Position numbers and translations under genes: made by a program. From Clytia hemisphaerica (taxonomy: Eukaryota; Cnidaria; Hydrozoa; Leptothecata; Clytiidae): a stretch of DNA of 64,000 nt. Location: positions 1,423,193 through 1,487,192 of the forward strand of contig CACVBU010000619.1 in the NCBI GenBank assembly GCA_902728285.1. The letters run 5' to 3'. Positions 47,401 to 57,364 of this stretch are shown here, piece by piece. Positions within the stretch are counted from its first letter, which is position 1; each line of letters opens with the position of its first letter. The notes beneath the pieces are model-generated. The model was not told the DNA's origin. It searched no databases and saw only the letters and a program-made list of their open reading frames with translations.

Positions 47401-50400
47401 ACAATGCTTTTTAATTTCATACCACCAGTTCCCACAGACCCTCTTACGGAACCAGTGATACGAATCTACCTCGGCTTAAAATAATATACTTTTAATTGTC
47501 ACTTTTCAATCCAGATGGATTTTTGGAATTTGCGCCAAATCTGTGTGTTGCACCATCTGGTAATGCTGTCAGTACTGCTTATGACATGACACTAACAAGC
47601 ACTTGTACATCCACTGCTGCTCGGTTGACCTACGACTTCGGTAAATAGTTACAGTCAGCTAGTTTCAAGGCTTTTATTGTGATTTCTATTGGTTCTAAAG
47701 TAGATTTGAATTGAAATTTTGCTAGCCAAGGTTGTTATTAACTTTATCCAGTCTTTTCAATGTTTAAAACGGAATTGAAAACACTCTTCTCCAATAGCAG
47801 TGCATCCTTCGTTTTAAAATAAGTTAAGGTTTTTTTTCAATTCTCATTTATGTTAAAATTGGAAATGAAAATTAAAACGAATAAAAGCACTGTACAAATT
47901 AGTACATTTTTTTTTAAACTTAATAGTTAAATTAGGACTTTGGGGTCTCTTGTGCACACACACTTTAATAAAAAAAACACTTCGGATGCTATGGGGGTAT
48001 TCAATTTTCAAAAACCAAGAGACAGGTGGACACACAAAGAATACTTTTGTTTGATTTTAGTTAAAGGTCCAATCAAGGTCTCCATCTTCCTATCAATGGG
48101 TTCAAGAACATTCGAAAATTTTGAGGCAGCAATCAGATCAAGGCAGAACAGTCCAAGTTCTATCATTTATATGGATGTTTTTATGCAGCGTACCAAGACA
48201 TGGGACTATCACGGTATGCGAATGGAAAGCGTTTTACAAGCACCTGCTACCGGCGAGTACAGATTCAATTTAATAGCAAACCAATACTCAAAGTTGTATT
48301 TTGGTCGTGATGAAAGTGAAGGCAGCAAAGAATATTGTGCTGGTTCGCACGGTAATGGCGGTATTAATTCGTAAGTTGTCCATTTCTAAGACAATCCGTC
48401 ACGGGACATGAAAAGAAAATCATTTCTAACTTTATACAAATATACTACACAAAGTGATTTGAATTAATATTCCTTTAATATTAATCCGTGTAATTATTAG
48501 ATTTAAAATGAGATAATCTTTAAATGATTCAGCCAATCAGAAAATCTAATTTTCGATATTTCGAATGGCTTTAGTTGGTGGTACGCTTTCTAAAACCCTT
48601 TTGTAAACACCTCCACAAAACAAATAAATTTGATGCACTTTTTGACATCACACATTATCATTTGTTTCAGAGCATACAGTTGCACACGATATTTGACCAA
48701 GGGAGGAAAATATTACATGGAGTTGCTGACTTTTGACACAACCGGAGACGATTGGCAGTATGTGCAAATGGTCATTCCCGGACATGACGAGGGCCGCAAC
48801 CTTGGATACGAATATTTAGAATTGCCAGCTAATTACTAACTATGGGATCAAATAATATATGGACTTTTGAATTTGAGTGAACCAATTTTTGTGTTTTTGA
48901 GGCTTTTCTAAAACCCCTCCTAGGAAAAAAGGAGGTAAAAGAAATTCTTAATTTTCCCAAGAAAAACTTATATTGAAATAGGTGTGGCGATGCAAAAAGA
49001 AAAAAGAAAGACAATTTTCTGACGGGGGACAAAATTTCTCTCATTCTTGTCCGACATTTTTTCAATTTTTTTTTCATTTTTTTTCATGAATCACAGAAAG
49101 GATTTGCACTTATTTGCACTTACTTTCAATTTTGTATAAATTTTCAACTTTATATATGATTAAAACTTTTAGTAAAAATTTATTGCATACTTGTAAAAAT
49201 CAAATCAAATCAAATTGTATTATATGTCAATAAAGTATAGACGAAGGCATCTCACATACAAAGGAGCCAAAGCTACTTATTTCTTAATTAATTAGGCTTC
49301 TGCTCATCCTCAAATAAAAAGTATATCTGCACAAACGAACGAGACTAAATTCAGAAGAGGCGACGTGTTTTCTATACGAACGCTATTATATTGAAAGCCT
49401 ACCTAGCCTCCTTTCGTGTCCAATATCTTTCGACTGAATTGTTTTTTTCGAGAAAAAAATTTCACAGCTGACATGAGCAAAGATTGAAGTTTCTCAGGTC
49501 TAATTATGTAGGTTATAGCATTGCTTGATAAAAGCTGATTTTTTTCTTTTTCTTTTATCATCTTCGTGTTTGAAAATTTTAGAAAAATTTTATACGCATA
49601 ATATTCCACTCTGGATTGCCTTTCCAAAAAGTATATAATCGCTATCTAATTCGAAATCTATCAAAAGAAATACGCAATTGAAAATTTACTGCCAGCTAAT
49701 TTGAAATGTACTTTAATGACATTTTAATATATTAACGAAATTAACCTTTTTATTAAAGGTGTAGTAGTGTAGTGGTTATCAACCTTGATTCCTGTCTGGG
49801 AGGTCAGTGTTCGATTCTTCGGCACTATGATTCACTTGGTAAGTGAATTTACCTTCACCCGGGTCGACCCATGCCTTGTGAGGGGAACTGGTATGTGGCA
49901 GTATGTTAGGCATTGCATGTGGTATGGTGACGATACTCACACCTGCAAAGATGTATGTCCTCCCGTGTAGTTCGAGTATCGTCGTCTATACACCAATAAC
50001 TCGCGAGCGCAGGGTTAGCAGTGTCTGGTAAGCGTGGTAATTTCCCTATCTTAGGGTAGGTATCTATCCAGGCATAGGGCCCATTCCGAATGATTCGGAG
50101 GGTTCACTTCTCACTTCTCTTCTTCTTATTAAAACTACACTCAAACTTTTGTTATCAATTCTGATAGAAACTGAAAAAGTTCCCAAATTGAAATTCTACA
50201 GATAGAACAACGATAACTTACTGTAATAGGCATAGGTAACAGTAGATTCAATTGAATTTCGAGTGGAATTGTCATTGACCCAATCCTAAGGTAGGTACAA
50301 GAGTGGAAGAAATGTCTTTATTCATTTTTGAAAGGCAGTGTAACAAGTTTAGAAGATCTTTGTTCAGAAAGATAAAACAAATAAAAACCCCAAAAAATTT

Positions 50401-52868
50401 GTCAATTTTTCCCAATAAGCTATAAGCGCTGCTCTGATGACAAAAAAAATCTTTAAAAATATCTCATTTAAAGTTCTGAAGAGTCACTGCCTGTAGAAAT
50501 CAGACAATATCTGCAAACTGAGAAAAGGAATTCTTTAAAATTGGCTGATTTTGTTCCAATTTATGAAGTGAGCATCCTGAGAATATATTAATGTCTAACT
50601 GGAAGTGGTTCAGATTTTATGCCCGTTTGAAATTGAAATTGAAAGTCTTCTCAAACTAAATAGGAATTTTGACCTCAAATCGTGCTTGAATGATAACAGA
50701 AACAATATTTTCAACTTAATAATCTGAAAATTTGTACAACTTTTAACAGAAAAATATAAAAATCATAATAGACATAACCCTTTGGCTAAAAAACAAGGCT
50801 CAAAACCAGGCTTCTAAACCGCACGACAAAGTTTGAGCCATTTTCTACGGCAATAATCTCAAAAAAATTAAACAAGCTCTCAGATTTTTCCTGATTCTTA
50901 CAGACAATGGACCTTATAAGGAAATTAATATGGTGTAAAGTAATGAATGTAGTCAGTAATCACGAATGATTATAATGAGAAAAATTATAATTACCTTAAA
51001 CGACCCATCAGGATTCTTCATGTAGGACACAAGGAAAACATCAACTGGGACCAGAGCAATGGTTAACAAGGTGATGAAGAGACCAATGATCGATCCCAGG
51101 GTGGAGGCCACTTTCGATGAATCGTGGTGTTGAAAAAGACGTATGTAAACCCATGAGAAAATAAACGTCAACTGGAAAAAGAACAAAACAAATCTGTGTG
51201 AGATTATCTGTAATTGTCCTAAATATTCATGATATGCACCACTGGAGTCTTCGGAGAACTTTTAAAATTTTCCACCCAATACGTCACTTAAACAATAGAA
51301 AAAGTGACGTATTGGGTGGAAAATTTTTGAGGATTCTTGGTAGGGAATCTCCAATGGTGCATATCTATATATTAATAGCGGTAGTCTGTATGTCGTTTTG
51401 TCGTCTTTCTTTCTTTCTTTCTGTCTGTGCTACTTTCGTTTTCGCACGCAATGTTTTTGTTCTTTCAAAAGATGACTTTTATTTTGCTCTTGCTCCACAA
51501 ATTTGTTTAACGATATTCGCGCCGTTTTATAAAGACTTTGTTTTGATTGATAGGTTGATAGATTTTTTCTTTCTTTTTTTTTGTTTTATGTTTTCGAATG
51601 TAATTCAGGTAATTAACGACCTTATTTGATTTTAGACATTCGAATTCTTTTCAAAACAAAAGAAATCTTTTAAACAGAATCTGTTAAAGAAAAGAACAAA
51701 TATAAAATAAAACACAATACAAGAATCACATAACAAGTTTGTTAGAACAACAGCAACATTCAAAATACATTCAAAAGGCGGTAAAAACTAGAATTCTTTC
51801 TTCGTAAAAAGGGACCTTTAAACATGTATGTCGATAATTATTTTGCTGCAAATCTAAGTCATTGTTGAATTTGAAAAGTTATTGAAGTTATGACGAAGTT
51901 ATTTTATAGAAAGCAACATAAAATTGCGCTATCTATCACGCTTTTTTGTCTGCGTGTCCTAGCTGCCTTCCGGGGGGGGGGGCTATGGTTGCGAGCTGAC
52001 TTTCGGCCCTGCCCCTCGGACCCTTAGCAGAATAAAGAGGAGAAGAAACAAGGGAAATTGTGTGAATTTTAATTCACTTTTTGGAACTAATTTGACCAAA
52101 TTTCTATCTTTCTGGGGGCAAAAAGTTGAAATTTTCCTATTTTTCTAATTCTTAGTGGGACTGAAGTTTGATTTTCCGATTTTTCAAAATGCCATGTTTC
52201 AAAAAAGACACCCTTAAGTGCAGAGCCGTCTCGGACGTCGCTAGTCGCTGGTATGGTGTAATTTGGGAATGACGCCCTTTCTGTTTTCTGATCATTTTTG
52301 CCACAAAAATCTTTTTCAAAATATGGTTAAAAGATACGTCACCCGGGAGGGATAGAGTCAAACTTTGAAGAGAATTCTTCCCTGTAATTTTGATTTCATC
52401 GTGTTTAAGTCACCTTCCCAACATCTCAAAGGACTTTAAATGCGTTCAGCAGACAGCTAAACCGGCGTGCGACGCCGGGTACCGGCTAGTAATGAATATT
52501 ATGGGTACGGGTTGATCAGGGTCGAAAGACTTCAATGACTTCGAATGTTTGAAACCAGTCCTCTTTAATGCAGTTTTTAGCACTAGGACCAATTGGTCGA
52601 TAGTGTATACTACTAAGGGTTTATAAAATTTAAAAGCTCTATTATAGAACTTCATAGATTGTACCACAAGCAATTCGATATCAGACGAACTGGGTTCAAT
52701 TATCGCCTGAAGTGTATATAATTATACGTCTTATTATGATGATAATTTTACTTGAATTCGATTATATCAGCAAAATGGGGTAAAAACTTTAGTAGGAGAA
52801 TTGCTTACCACCAAGACAACAGTGAAAGGGATCCACCCACCAGCCAACACAGCATGTGGTATCTCCAT
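35456..52868 (-). CDS. LMBRD1: LMBD1, lysosomal cobalamin transport membrane protein
   Basis: LMBD1 is the nine-TM lysosomal membrane protein that works with ABCD4 in export of vitamin B12. Exons in transcript order: 52868-52809, 51171-50995, 50285-50222, 42249-42152, 41236-41169, 40700-40606, 40414-40341, 40161-40099, 39829-39543, 39283-39181, 37287-37183, 36873-36660, 35873-35770, 35572-35456; 542 aa, frame closed, GT-AG throughout. Family marks run in order: VPVDVFLVSYMKN (exon 2), DWVNDNS...YYT (exon 3), GAFVPL (exons 5-6), YGMSALPLG (exon 8), a basic cytosolic loop of about 80 residues then LKPFEVVFG (exon 9), FPLDYVLFS and RMGIW (exon 11), KIRTGRTMPQALLF and TPQYVQYG (exon 12), and an acidic C-tail SDDDESDEE. 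The length is close to that of vertebrate LMBD1 (about 540 aa). The intron between exons 3 and 4 is about 8 kb and contains a complete antisense gene. Confidence 0.95.
36055..36330 (-). repeat. Dispersed repeat family A, copy in LMBRD1 intron 12
   Basis: The minus strand reads AACCTTATTGGAGCATTCTT, GAACTTTTGAATCCTCAGAT and CTTAAGTGTTAAGTCTAG, in the same order as at 23810-24020. The strand is opposite to most copies, though the same as that at 10075-10170. Confidence 0.6.
37790..38700. repeat. Degenerate tandem repeats in LMBRD1 intron 10
   Basis: Units share GAAAATCGGGCTCCGTCACA, TTTTGCATCATTGTGCAAAA and AAAAATCAGAAAAAA. The copies at about 38140-38320 and 38458-38635 are nearly identical over 170 bp; others are diverged. 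The AT-rich motif AAACCCTATTTTTAGGCAGT recurs. Open frames at 38121-38390 and 38456-38668 are products of this repetition. Confidence 0.75.
40734..40990. mobile_element. G-tract foldback element in LMBRD1 intron 5
   Basis: Perfect 19-bp inverted ends TACTCTAAGGTCCCGAATA. The interior has runs of up to ten G in blocks like AATAAACGGGGG and CCTAATAAGAACGGGGGG. It matches the layout of 30222-30529 and is plausibly the same superfamily. Confidence 0.85.
41450..41695 (+). mobile_element. tRNA-derived SINE-like sequence in LMBRD1 intron 4
   Basis: A-box-like AGTGCAATGTTAGAGGATCT and B-box-like GGTTGTGGGTTCAATCCCC stand at tRNA-like spacing. The downstream body is non-coding. The B box is close to consensus, but no acceptor stem pairs, so a functional tRNA is unlikely. 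Confidence 0.6.
41808..42084. mobile_element. Foldback element with GGGCAGAAACTTTYACGA ends
   Basis: GGGCAGAAACTTTCACGA at the left is the inverted copy of TCGTAAAAGTTTCTGCCC at the right, with one mismatch. The interior repeats TTCGCGAAAGTT motifs in both orientations. It ends 67 bp beyond the donor of LMBRD1 exon 4. Confidence 0.75.
43808..44290. mobile_element. Non-autonomous TIR element, copy 2 (483 bp, 9-bp TSD)
   Basis: Same 19-bp ends and body as 2010-2491 with only scattered differences. It is flanked by its own direct repeat GTTCGAATC at 43799-43807 and 44291-44299. Different 9-bp duplications at the two copies confirm the exact ends and show two independent insertions. Inserted in the large LMBRD1 intron, upstream of the nested gene. 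Confidence 0.93.
45155..48839 (+). CDS. Secreted PAN/apple and PA14-like domain protein, nested antisense in LMBRD1
   Basis: Predicted secreted protein of 416 aa in six exons: 45155-45488, 45868-46032, 46518-46664, 47515-47640, 48061-48370, 48671-48839; five GT-AG introns and closed frame. An N-terminal hydrophobic signal (LIYQFVLCVNLTIAHN) is followed by a PAN/apple-like module (ACVDRCVTETQCKSVNFY...CQLV). The middle is Cys-rich (residues about 112-257) without a family I can name. The C-terminal part resembles a PA14/GLEYA-type beta domain: ESVLQAPATGEYRFNLIANQ, then GGKYYMELLTFDTTGDDW. Such domains bind carbohydrate or protein ligands outside cells. The gene lies wholly inside the 8-kb LMBRD1 intron on the opposite strand. 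Ligand and role unknown. A possible AATAAA is at 49229-49234. Confidence 0.85.
46920..47290 (+). repeat. Dispersed repeat family A, longest copy
   Basis: ACCTACAATCATGGTCGAAA, AGTTCGGGCGAGAATTG, CCTTATTCGAGCAAATTTGA and AGTCTCATGTTAAAACACAA are in the same order as at 23395-24020. Lies in intron 3 of the nested PAN/PA14 gene. Confidence 0.65.
49229..49234 (+). terminator. Possible polyadenylation signal of the nested gene
   Basis: AATAAA about 390 bp after the stop codon of the PAN/PA14 gene. It is the nearest clear hexamer noticed downstream; use is inferred. Confidence 0.35.
49758..50126 (+). mobile_element. tRNA-derived SINE with target-site duplication
   Basis: Pol III A-box-like TAGTGTAGTGGTTAT at 49765 and B-box-like GTCAGTGTTCGATTC at 49803. 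The 369-bp body ends in a CTT-rich tail. The direct repeat TTATTAAA flanks it at 49750-49757 and 50126-50133, a good target-site duplication. It lies in the large LMBRD1 intron between the nested gene and exon 3. Confidence 0.8.
51231..51366. repeat. Long hairpin just upstream of LMBRD1 exon 2
   Basis: GATATGCACCACTGGAGTCT at the left is inverted at the right end (CTCCAATGGTGCATATC). The arm cores AATTTTCCACCCAATACGTC and GACGTATTGGGTGGAAAATT match perfectly. Arms are about 60 bp around a 15-bp loop. It sits 60 bp before the exon 2 acceptor on the minus strand, so it would be transcribed into the pre-mRNA. Confidence 0.85.
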
Positions 52869-53462
52869 ATTCTATCAAATGATTTTATTCCTGTTATTTC
52901 TTTTTTTACCTTGAAAAATGAAAAAGAGAATAGATAAATATTTTGGAATCTTAACGAAGATTAAAGACAACATATTCATAAAGTAACTTTAGAACGCCAT
53001 GTAATGGACTCAACTCAAAAATACTTTATCGTAAAATGTAAACATAAGCCTTTCTTTTTATGATAAAATTTCAGATCTATTTAGTACTGTAATTTTTAAA
53101 TGTTACAAAATATATGCATATAAAATGCACAAAACAAGAAGGATAATATGAAAAAAAAAAGTTAACAAAATTCTACTTACAAAATGCCAAACAAAAATAT
53201 AAAACATAAATTACAGTGAAATAAAGATAAAAAATTAGAAAATTTGTAAATGAGAGGATCAAGGCCGTCACAAGAAGCTCATGTTCAAAAAAATTATAAA
53301 AACATTTTTAAGAATTAAAATGAAAACTGAAAATTTAGACAAACCAACGTTTTGCAAAGTTTTCAAGGAGTCGAAAATATATAGGTAGTTCATTACATTA
53401 CAATTAACAAAATAATATATTTAGTTCAGTAAAAGGCATGAAAATTACTACAGGGGAGAAAG
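52869..53462. other. LMBRD1 5' flank and downstream flank of the first RING gene
   Basis: AT-rich, with no coding region seen. It must contain the LMBRD1 promoter or any 5' UTR exon, and the 3' UTR of the neighbouring RING gene. No motif stands out. Confidence 0.5.
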
Positions 53463-54107
53463 TTAATCTTCATCAGTATCACTGTCATTGAAATATCCAG
53501 GCATTACTCTTTCATAATCTAAGTCTTTTCCTTCCCCAAACTCCCATACCATGTATTGTGACGCGTTGACTTCTTTATATCGTTTAGCTTCTCCTTCTTC
53601 AACTATCATGAAATCCTCTGAAAAGATCATCCTATATTTCCACATTGCTTCACCTTGCCATTTCGTTGGCGTCCAATCAATAATACCAGTGAAAGTTCTT
53701 GTTTTGGAATCGTAATGGTGTTGGTCAAAATATTTCTTAGGACCTGGTCTTGAACCATCTTCTAGATCAGGCCACATATCACACTCCGGACTTTCATAGG
53801 AAATATAGGGATTCGAAAGTGTTCCAAAATGGTATGAAGCCAACCCTAGTGTATGAGCTTGAACATAAATACCGTCAATGATATTTGTGATATGAGGAAT
53901 TGAAAATAGTTCTTCATCATTTTCTCCATCTTCCAGAGTAATGTCAGATGCTTTGGAATCTTGTCGACAATAAGGACATTTCACTTTGAATGGATGATTG
54001 ATAATCTTTTTGATACATGATTTGCAGAAATTGTGAGAGCATTTCAAAGTACATTTATTTGAAATATGATCCAAGCATATAGGGCATTCATTTTTTGTGT
54101 CTGTCAT
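53463..54107 (-). CDS. RING-finger protein with conserved uncharacterised C-terminal domain, paralogue 1
   Basis: Intronless, 214 aa. Residues 9-48 form a C3HC4 RING (CPIC...CSHNFCKSC...CPYC), so an E3 ubiquitin ligase role is likely. Residues about 85-190 form a second conserved block shared by all three paralogues: GLASYHFGTLSNPYISYES, then WPDLEDGSRPGPKKYF, a histidine-rich HHYDSKTRTFTG, IDWTPTKWQGEAMWKY and FSEDF. I do not recognise this domain; its mix of aromatic and glycine residues suggests a beta-rich fold. The tail is acidic (DSDTDED). The start codon is well placed right before the RING. It forms a tandem array with 54529-55164 and 56228-56857. Confidence 0.9.
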   Translation of the reverse strand: MTDTKNECPICLDHISNKCTLKCSHNFCKSCIKKIINHPFKVKCPYCRQDSKASDITLEDGENDEELFSIPHITNIIDGIYVQAHTLGLASYHFGTLSNPYISYESPECDMWPDLEDGSRPGPKKYFDQHHYDSKTRTFTGIIDWTPTKWQGEAMWKYRMIFSEDFMIVEEGEAKRYKEVNASQYMVWEFGEGKDLDYERVMPGYFNDSDTDED

Positions 54108-54528
54108 TTTGCAGCATTGTCAACTAACAACAATTTTTGTTCCTTAAAATTATTTAAGTTTGTTTCTTCCTAAATATGCATACAAAATTTTTGAATAATA
54201 AAAGAAAAGACTAGATATAGAAATGAAACACAGAAAAAAATAGATACCATTTTGCCAACAATCACTTTGACATCGCTAAAAAATATAGAGGAAGCTAGTG
54301 AAGAATTTCGTTTTTGATATTTTTTATTGTAGTGTTTTATATATTGTATCTTAAAATTTATAGAAAAGTAATTGATATAAAAAGTTTGATGTTCATATAA
54401 TAATTTAGAAAATTAAAGTTAATTTACAAAATCAAAAAGTTTCTATTGATAGATAAATAATGCTTTTTTACAATAGTGAAAGTTTTTTTACAAAAATACC
54501 CAAATATTGTATTTTCCCTGTTCATTGT

Positions 54529-55164
54529 TTAATCTTCATTGGCATCATCAGAATCAAAATCTGCTGATAAAACTCTTTCATAAACTAGATCCTCACCAAA
54601 GATATTCAATTCACCATCAGGTGGCCCGTTGACTTCTTTAAAACCCTGCACATTTCCACTTTCAATAGTGAGAAAATCCTCTGAAAAGATCATTGTGTAT
54701 TTCCACAATGCTTCACCGTAGAATTTTGTTGGTGTCCAATCAATATTGCCAGTGAAGGTTCTAGATTCTTGATCATAATGATGGTGCTCAAAATATTTCT
54801 TCTGACAGGGTCTAGAGCCATCATCTAGCTCCCACTCGTCACTTTCAGGGCTCTCATATGATATATAAGGGTTTGACAGAGTTCCAAAGTGGTAGGATGC
54901 TAAACCAATGGTATCACATTGTATGTAAACGCTACCAAGTATGTTTGTTAGTTTGACATTAAACAATATTGAAGCATCTTCACCACTTTCAAGTATAATA
55001 TCTGATGATTCAGAATCTTGCTGACAATAGGGACATTTAACCTGATTAGGATGGTTGATAACCTTTTTGATACACGCCCTACAAAAATTGTGAGAGCATT
55101 TCAAAGTGCATTTGTTTTTAATAGGTCCCTTGCATAAACAACATTCCTTTTTCTTATCCGTCAT
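54529..55164 (-). CDS. RING-finger protein with conserved uncharacterised C-terminal domain, paralogue 2
   Basis: Intronless, 211 aa. The RING ligands are complete (CCLC...CSHNFCRACI...CPYC). The C-terminal block keeps GLASYHFGTLSNPYISYES and HHYDQESRTFTGNIDWTPT. It diverges at WELDDGSRPCQKKYF, where the Trp-Pro pair is altered. Acidic tail SDDANED. It lies 421 bp upstream of paralogue 1 in the direction of transcription. Same-strand spacing with separate flanks suggests independent promoters rather than one transcript. Confidence 0.9.
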   Translation of the reverse strand: MTDKKKECCLCKGPIKNKCTLKCSHNFCRACIKKVINHPNQVKCPYCQQDSESSDIILESGEDASILFNVKLTNILGSVYIQCDTIGLASYHFGTLSNPYISYESPESDEWELDDGSRPCQKKYFEHHHYDQESRTFTGNIDWTPTKFYGEALWKYTMIFSEDFLTIESGNVQGFKEVNGPPDGELNIFGEDLVYERVLSADFDSDDANED

Positions 55165-56227
55165 TTTGGAACTGAAAGAAATATGAATAAAAAGTCAAAA
55201 CCTATAAAACAATTGAAATAGATCACATTTTTCCCAGATCTAACCTGTTGTATATAATCTTTAAGAAAAAGATTACTAAAAAGTTTTTTAGCACCAGCGC
55301 AAATGATTAAAAATGGAATTGCACATATATATATATTTTTATTTATCAAAAAAAAATTTGTAACAAGTATATTTTATCAAGTTTTTTTTATAAAAAGTTT
55401 CACGTAGTCATAGGATGCAAATAAAAATTAAAAACATACTCTTATCTACAAAAAAAATTGAAAGAATTGAAAGAATTCTATGACGTGTGTCCATCCATTA
55501 AAAAAATCTAAAAATAATTTAAGCTACCCCCTCCCCCCAGCGGGTTGTGTGAAAGCATGAATGGACTTTTTTGGTTGCGTGAATGTATGAAAATCCACTT
55601 TTTGATTGAGTGAATGCTTGAATCTGCACTATTTTGAATGCAAATTTTCTCTTTTCCCGCTGATTATGCGTAAATTTCAAGATTTCAAACGTTTCCCTGA
55701 TTTTCCCGAGAAACTTTATTATTTTCAGAAAAATTGGGTATTTGTGTGAAACTCAAGAAAAGTTTGCGAGAATACACAAATTCCCAAATAAATTTCCGTG
55801 ATAGTGTGAATTAAAGGTCCACTTGAGGGGCCTCATTTAAGATTAAAAATATATTGAATTCTTACAAATAAACCAAAAGAAATTATAATTAATAAATATT
55901 TTACACATAATAGAGTTAAAAGATAATAAGACTCTGACGAATTAGCACCAGGCTAAAGCAAGCAAAATGATTTAATAAACCCCTGTCACCCTCTGCAGCT
56001 ATCTAACTCGTAGAAAATGACTTTTTCAAAGAGAAAATTAATTGTAAACTTGTTGCACTTAAACATTGTAGATAAATGCTATTCATCACCATTATAAAGA
56101 ATCAATTTTCGAAGGGTTCTCCTATGAGGGAACTTTGCAAAAAATGACTCACAAACTTCAACAATCACAATATTATAAAGGCAAAATTACCAATAATGAA
56201 AAGTTAAAATAATATAATGTTTGCAAT
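55165..56227. other. Spacer between RING paralogues 2 and 3
   Basis: About 1 kb of AT-rich sequence with no gene. Short imperfect direct repeats of the form GTGTGAAAGCATGAATGG / GCGTGAATGTATGAAAAT occur at about 55545-55620. Confidence 0.5.
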
Positions 56228-56857
56228 TTATTCTTCATCCTCCTCAAGATATCCTGGCTTCAATCTCTTATATTTCAATGAAACACCAAACAAACTTTCC
56301 CCTTGTTCTGCACCATTGATCTCGCTGAAATGTTTGACATTTCCAGATTCAATTTTCCAGAAATCCTCTGAAAATTCCATGGTGTATTTCCACAACACAT
56401 CACCTTGCCAATAAGTTGGTGACCAATCAATATTTCCTGTAAATGTTCTTGTTTGAGGGTCATAATGATGTTGCACAAAATACTTTTTTGGAGCTGGTCT
56501 GGAGCCATCCTCCAAATTTGGCCACTCATCACAATGGGGACTTTCATAGGAAATGTATGGGGTCGAAAGATTTCCAAAATGATAGGATGCTAATCCAATG
56601 GTACCACCTTGAACATAAACTCCATCAGCTATGGTTGTTAAGGTTGGAAGTGCAAAGAGTGACTCACCACTTTCTCCATTTTCAAGAGTGATTTCAGAAC
56701 CCTCTGAGTCTTGTCGACAGTATGGACATTTCACTTTTGAAGAATGATTAATTATTCTTTTGATACACAACTCACAAAAACTATGAGAACATTTTAGGGT
56801 ACATTTACTATCAATGGGACTTAAACAGATTGCACATTCATTCTTTTGGTCAACCAT
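56228..56857 (-). CDS. RING-finger protein with conserved uncharacterised C-terminal domain, paralogue 3
   Basis: Intronless, 209 aa. RING C3HC4 intact (CAIC...CSHSFCELC...CPYC). The C-terminal block retains GLASYHFGNLSTPYISYES, WPNLEDGSRPAPKKYF, HHYDPQTRTFTGNIDW and WQGDVLWKYTMEFSEDF; it is closer to paralogue 1 than to paralogue 2 in the WP-LEDGSRP segment. Acidic tail EEDEE. The stop codon overlaps an AATAAA (minus strand 56232-56227). Confidence 0.9.
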   Translation of the reverse strand: MVDQKNECAICLSPIDSKCTLKCSHSFCELCIKRIINHSSKVKCPYCRQDSEGSEITLENGESGESLFALPTLTTIADGVYVQGGTIGLASYHFGNLSTPYISYESPHCDEWPNLEDGSRPAPKKYFVQHHYDPQTRTFTGNIDWSPTYWQGDVLWKYTMEFSEDFWKIESGNVKHFSEINGAEQGESLFGVSLKYKRLKPGYLEEDEE

Positions 56858-57364
56858 TTTATCATTAAGATTTTGTCAAAACTAAAATAAATAAAATTAG
56901 AAAATTGTTAGTGTGAAGATAAAAATATGAAATCCCAAGAAAGCCAAGTATGAGAATTAGTTTGGGTCATCTGTGAAAACTTTAGTAAATCTGATAGAAA
57001 TAAAAAAATGTGGGATCGCTTAGATTTTTTACTGGTTGATAGTTCTGAACCTATAAGAGCGCCACTCCAATGTCGCCCTGTTTATTCAGCCTGTCCTGGC
57101 CTGTCCAAATAACAAAGTCGAGATTTGCATTTTTTTCTAGTTCGGGTACATGTAAAAGATCACCTCGACAGGACATACTCCAAGAAAACGAAGCAGATGA
57201 AATTTTGTAAAAATTATCTCTTTGATATGATAGTCATTAAAAACCTTAGGAACTAAAATTAACAAGTTGGCGAGAAGTCAAGTTCAAAATAAAATGGTTC
57301 GTATAACAAATATGAATATAACAATTGAAGTAATTGATACTTCAAAGATAAAACTCAGAAACAA
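56858..57364. other. Spacer between RING paralogue 3 and the photolyase gene
   Basis: No gene seen. The segment at about 57050-57180 (GTCGCCCTGTTTATTC, ACAAAGTCGAGATTTGCATT) resembles 22620-22740 (GCCGCCCTGTTTTTTG, ACAAAGTCGAGATTGGCATT), a further dispersed repeat. Confidence 0.5.
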
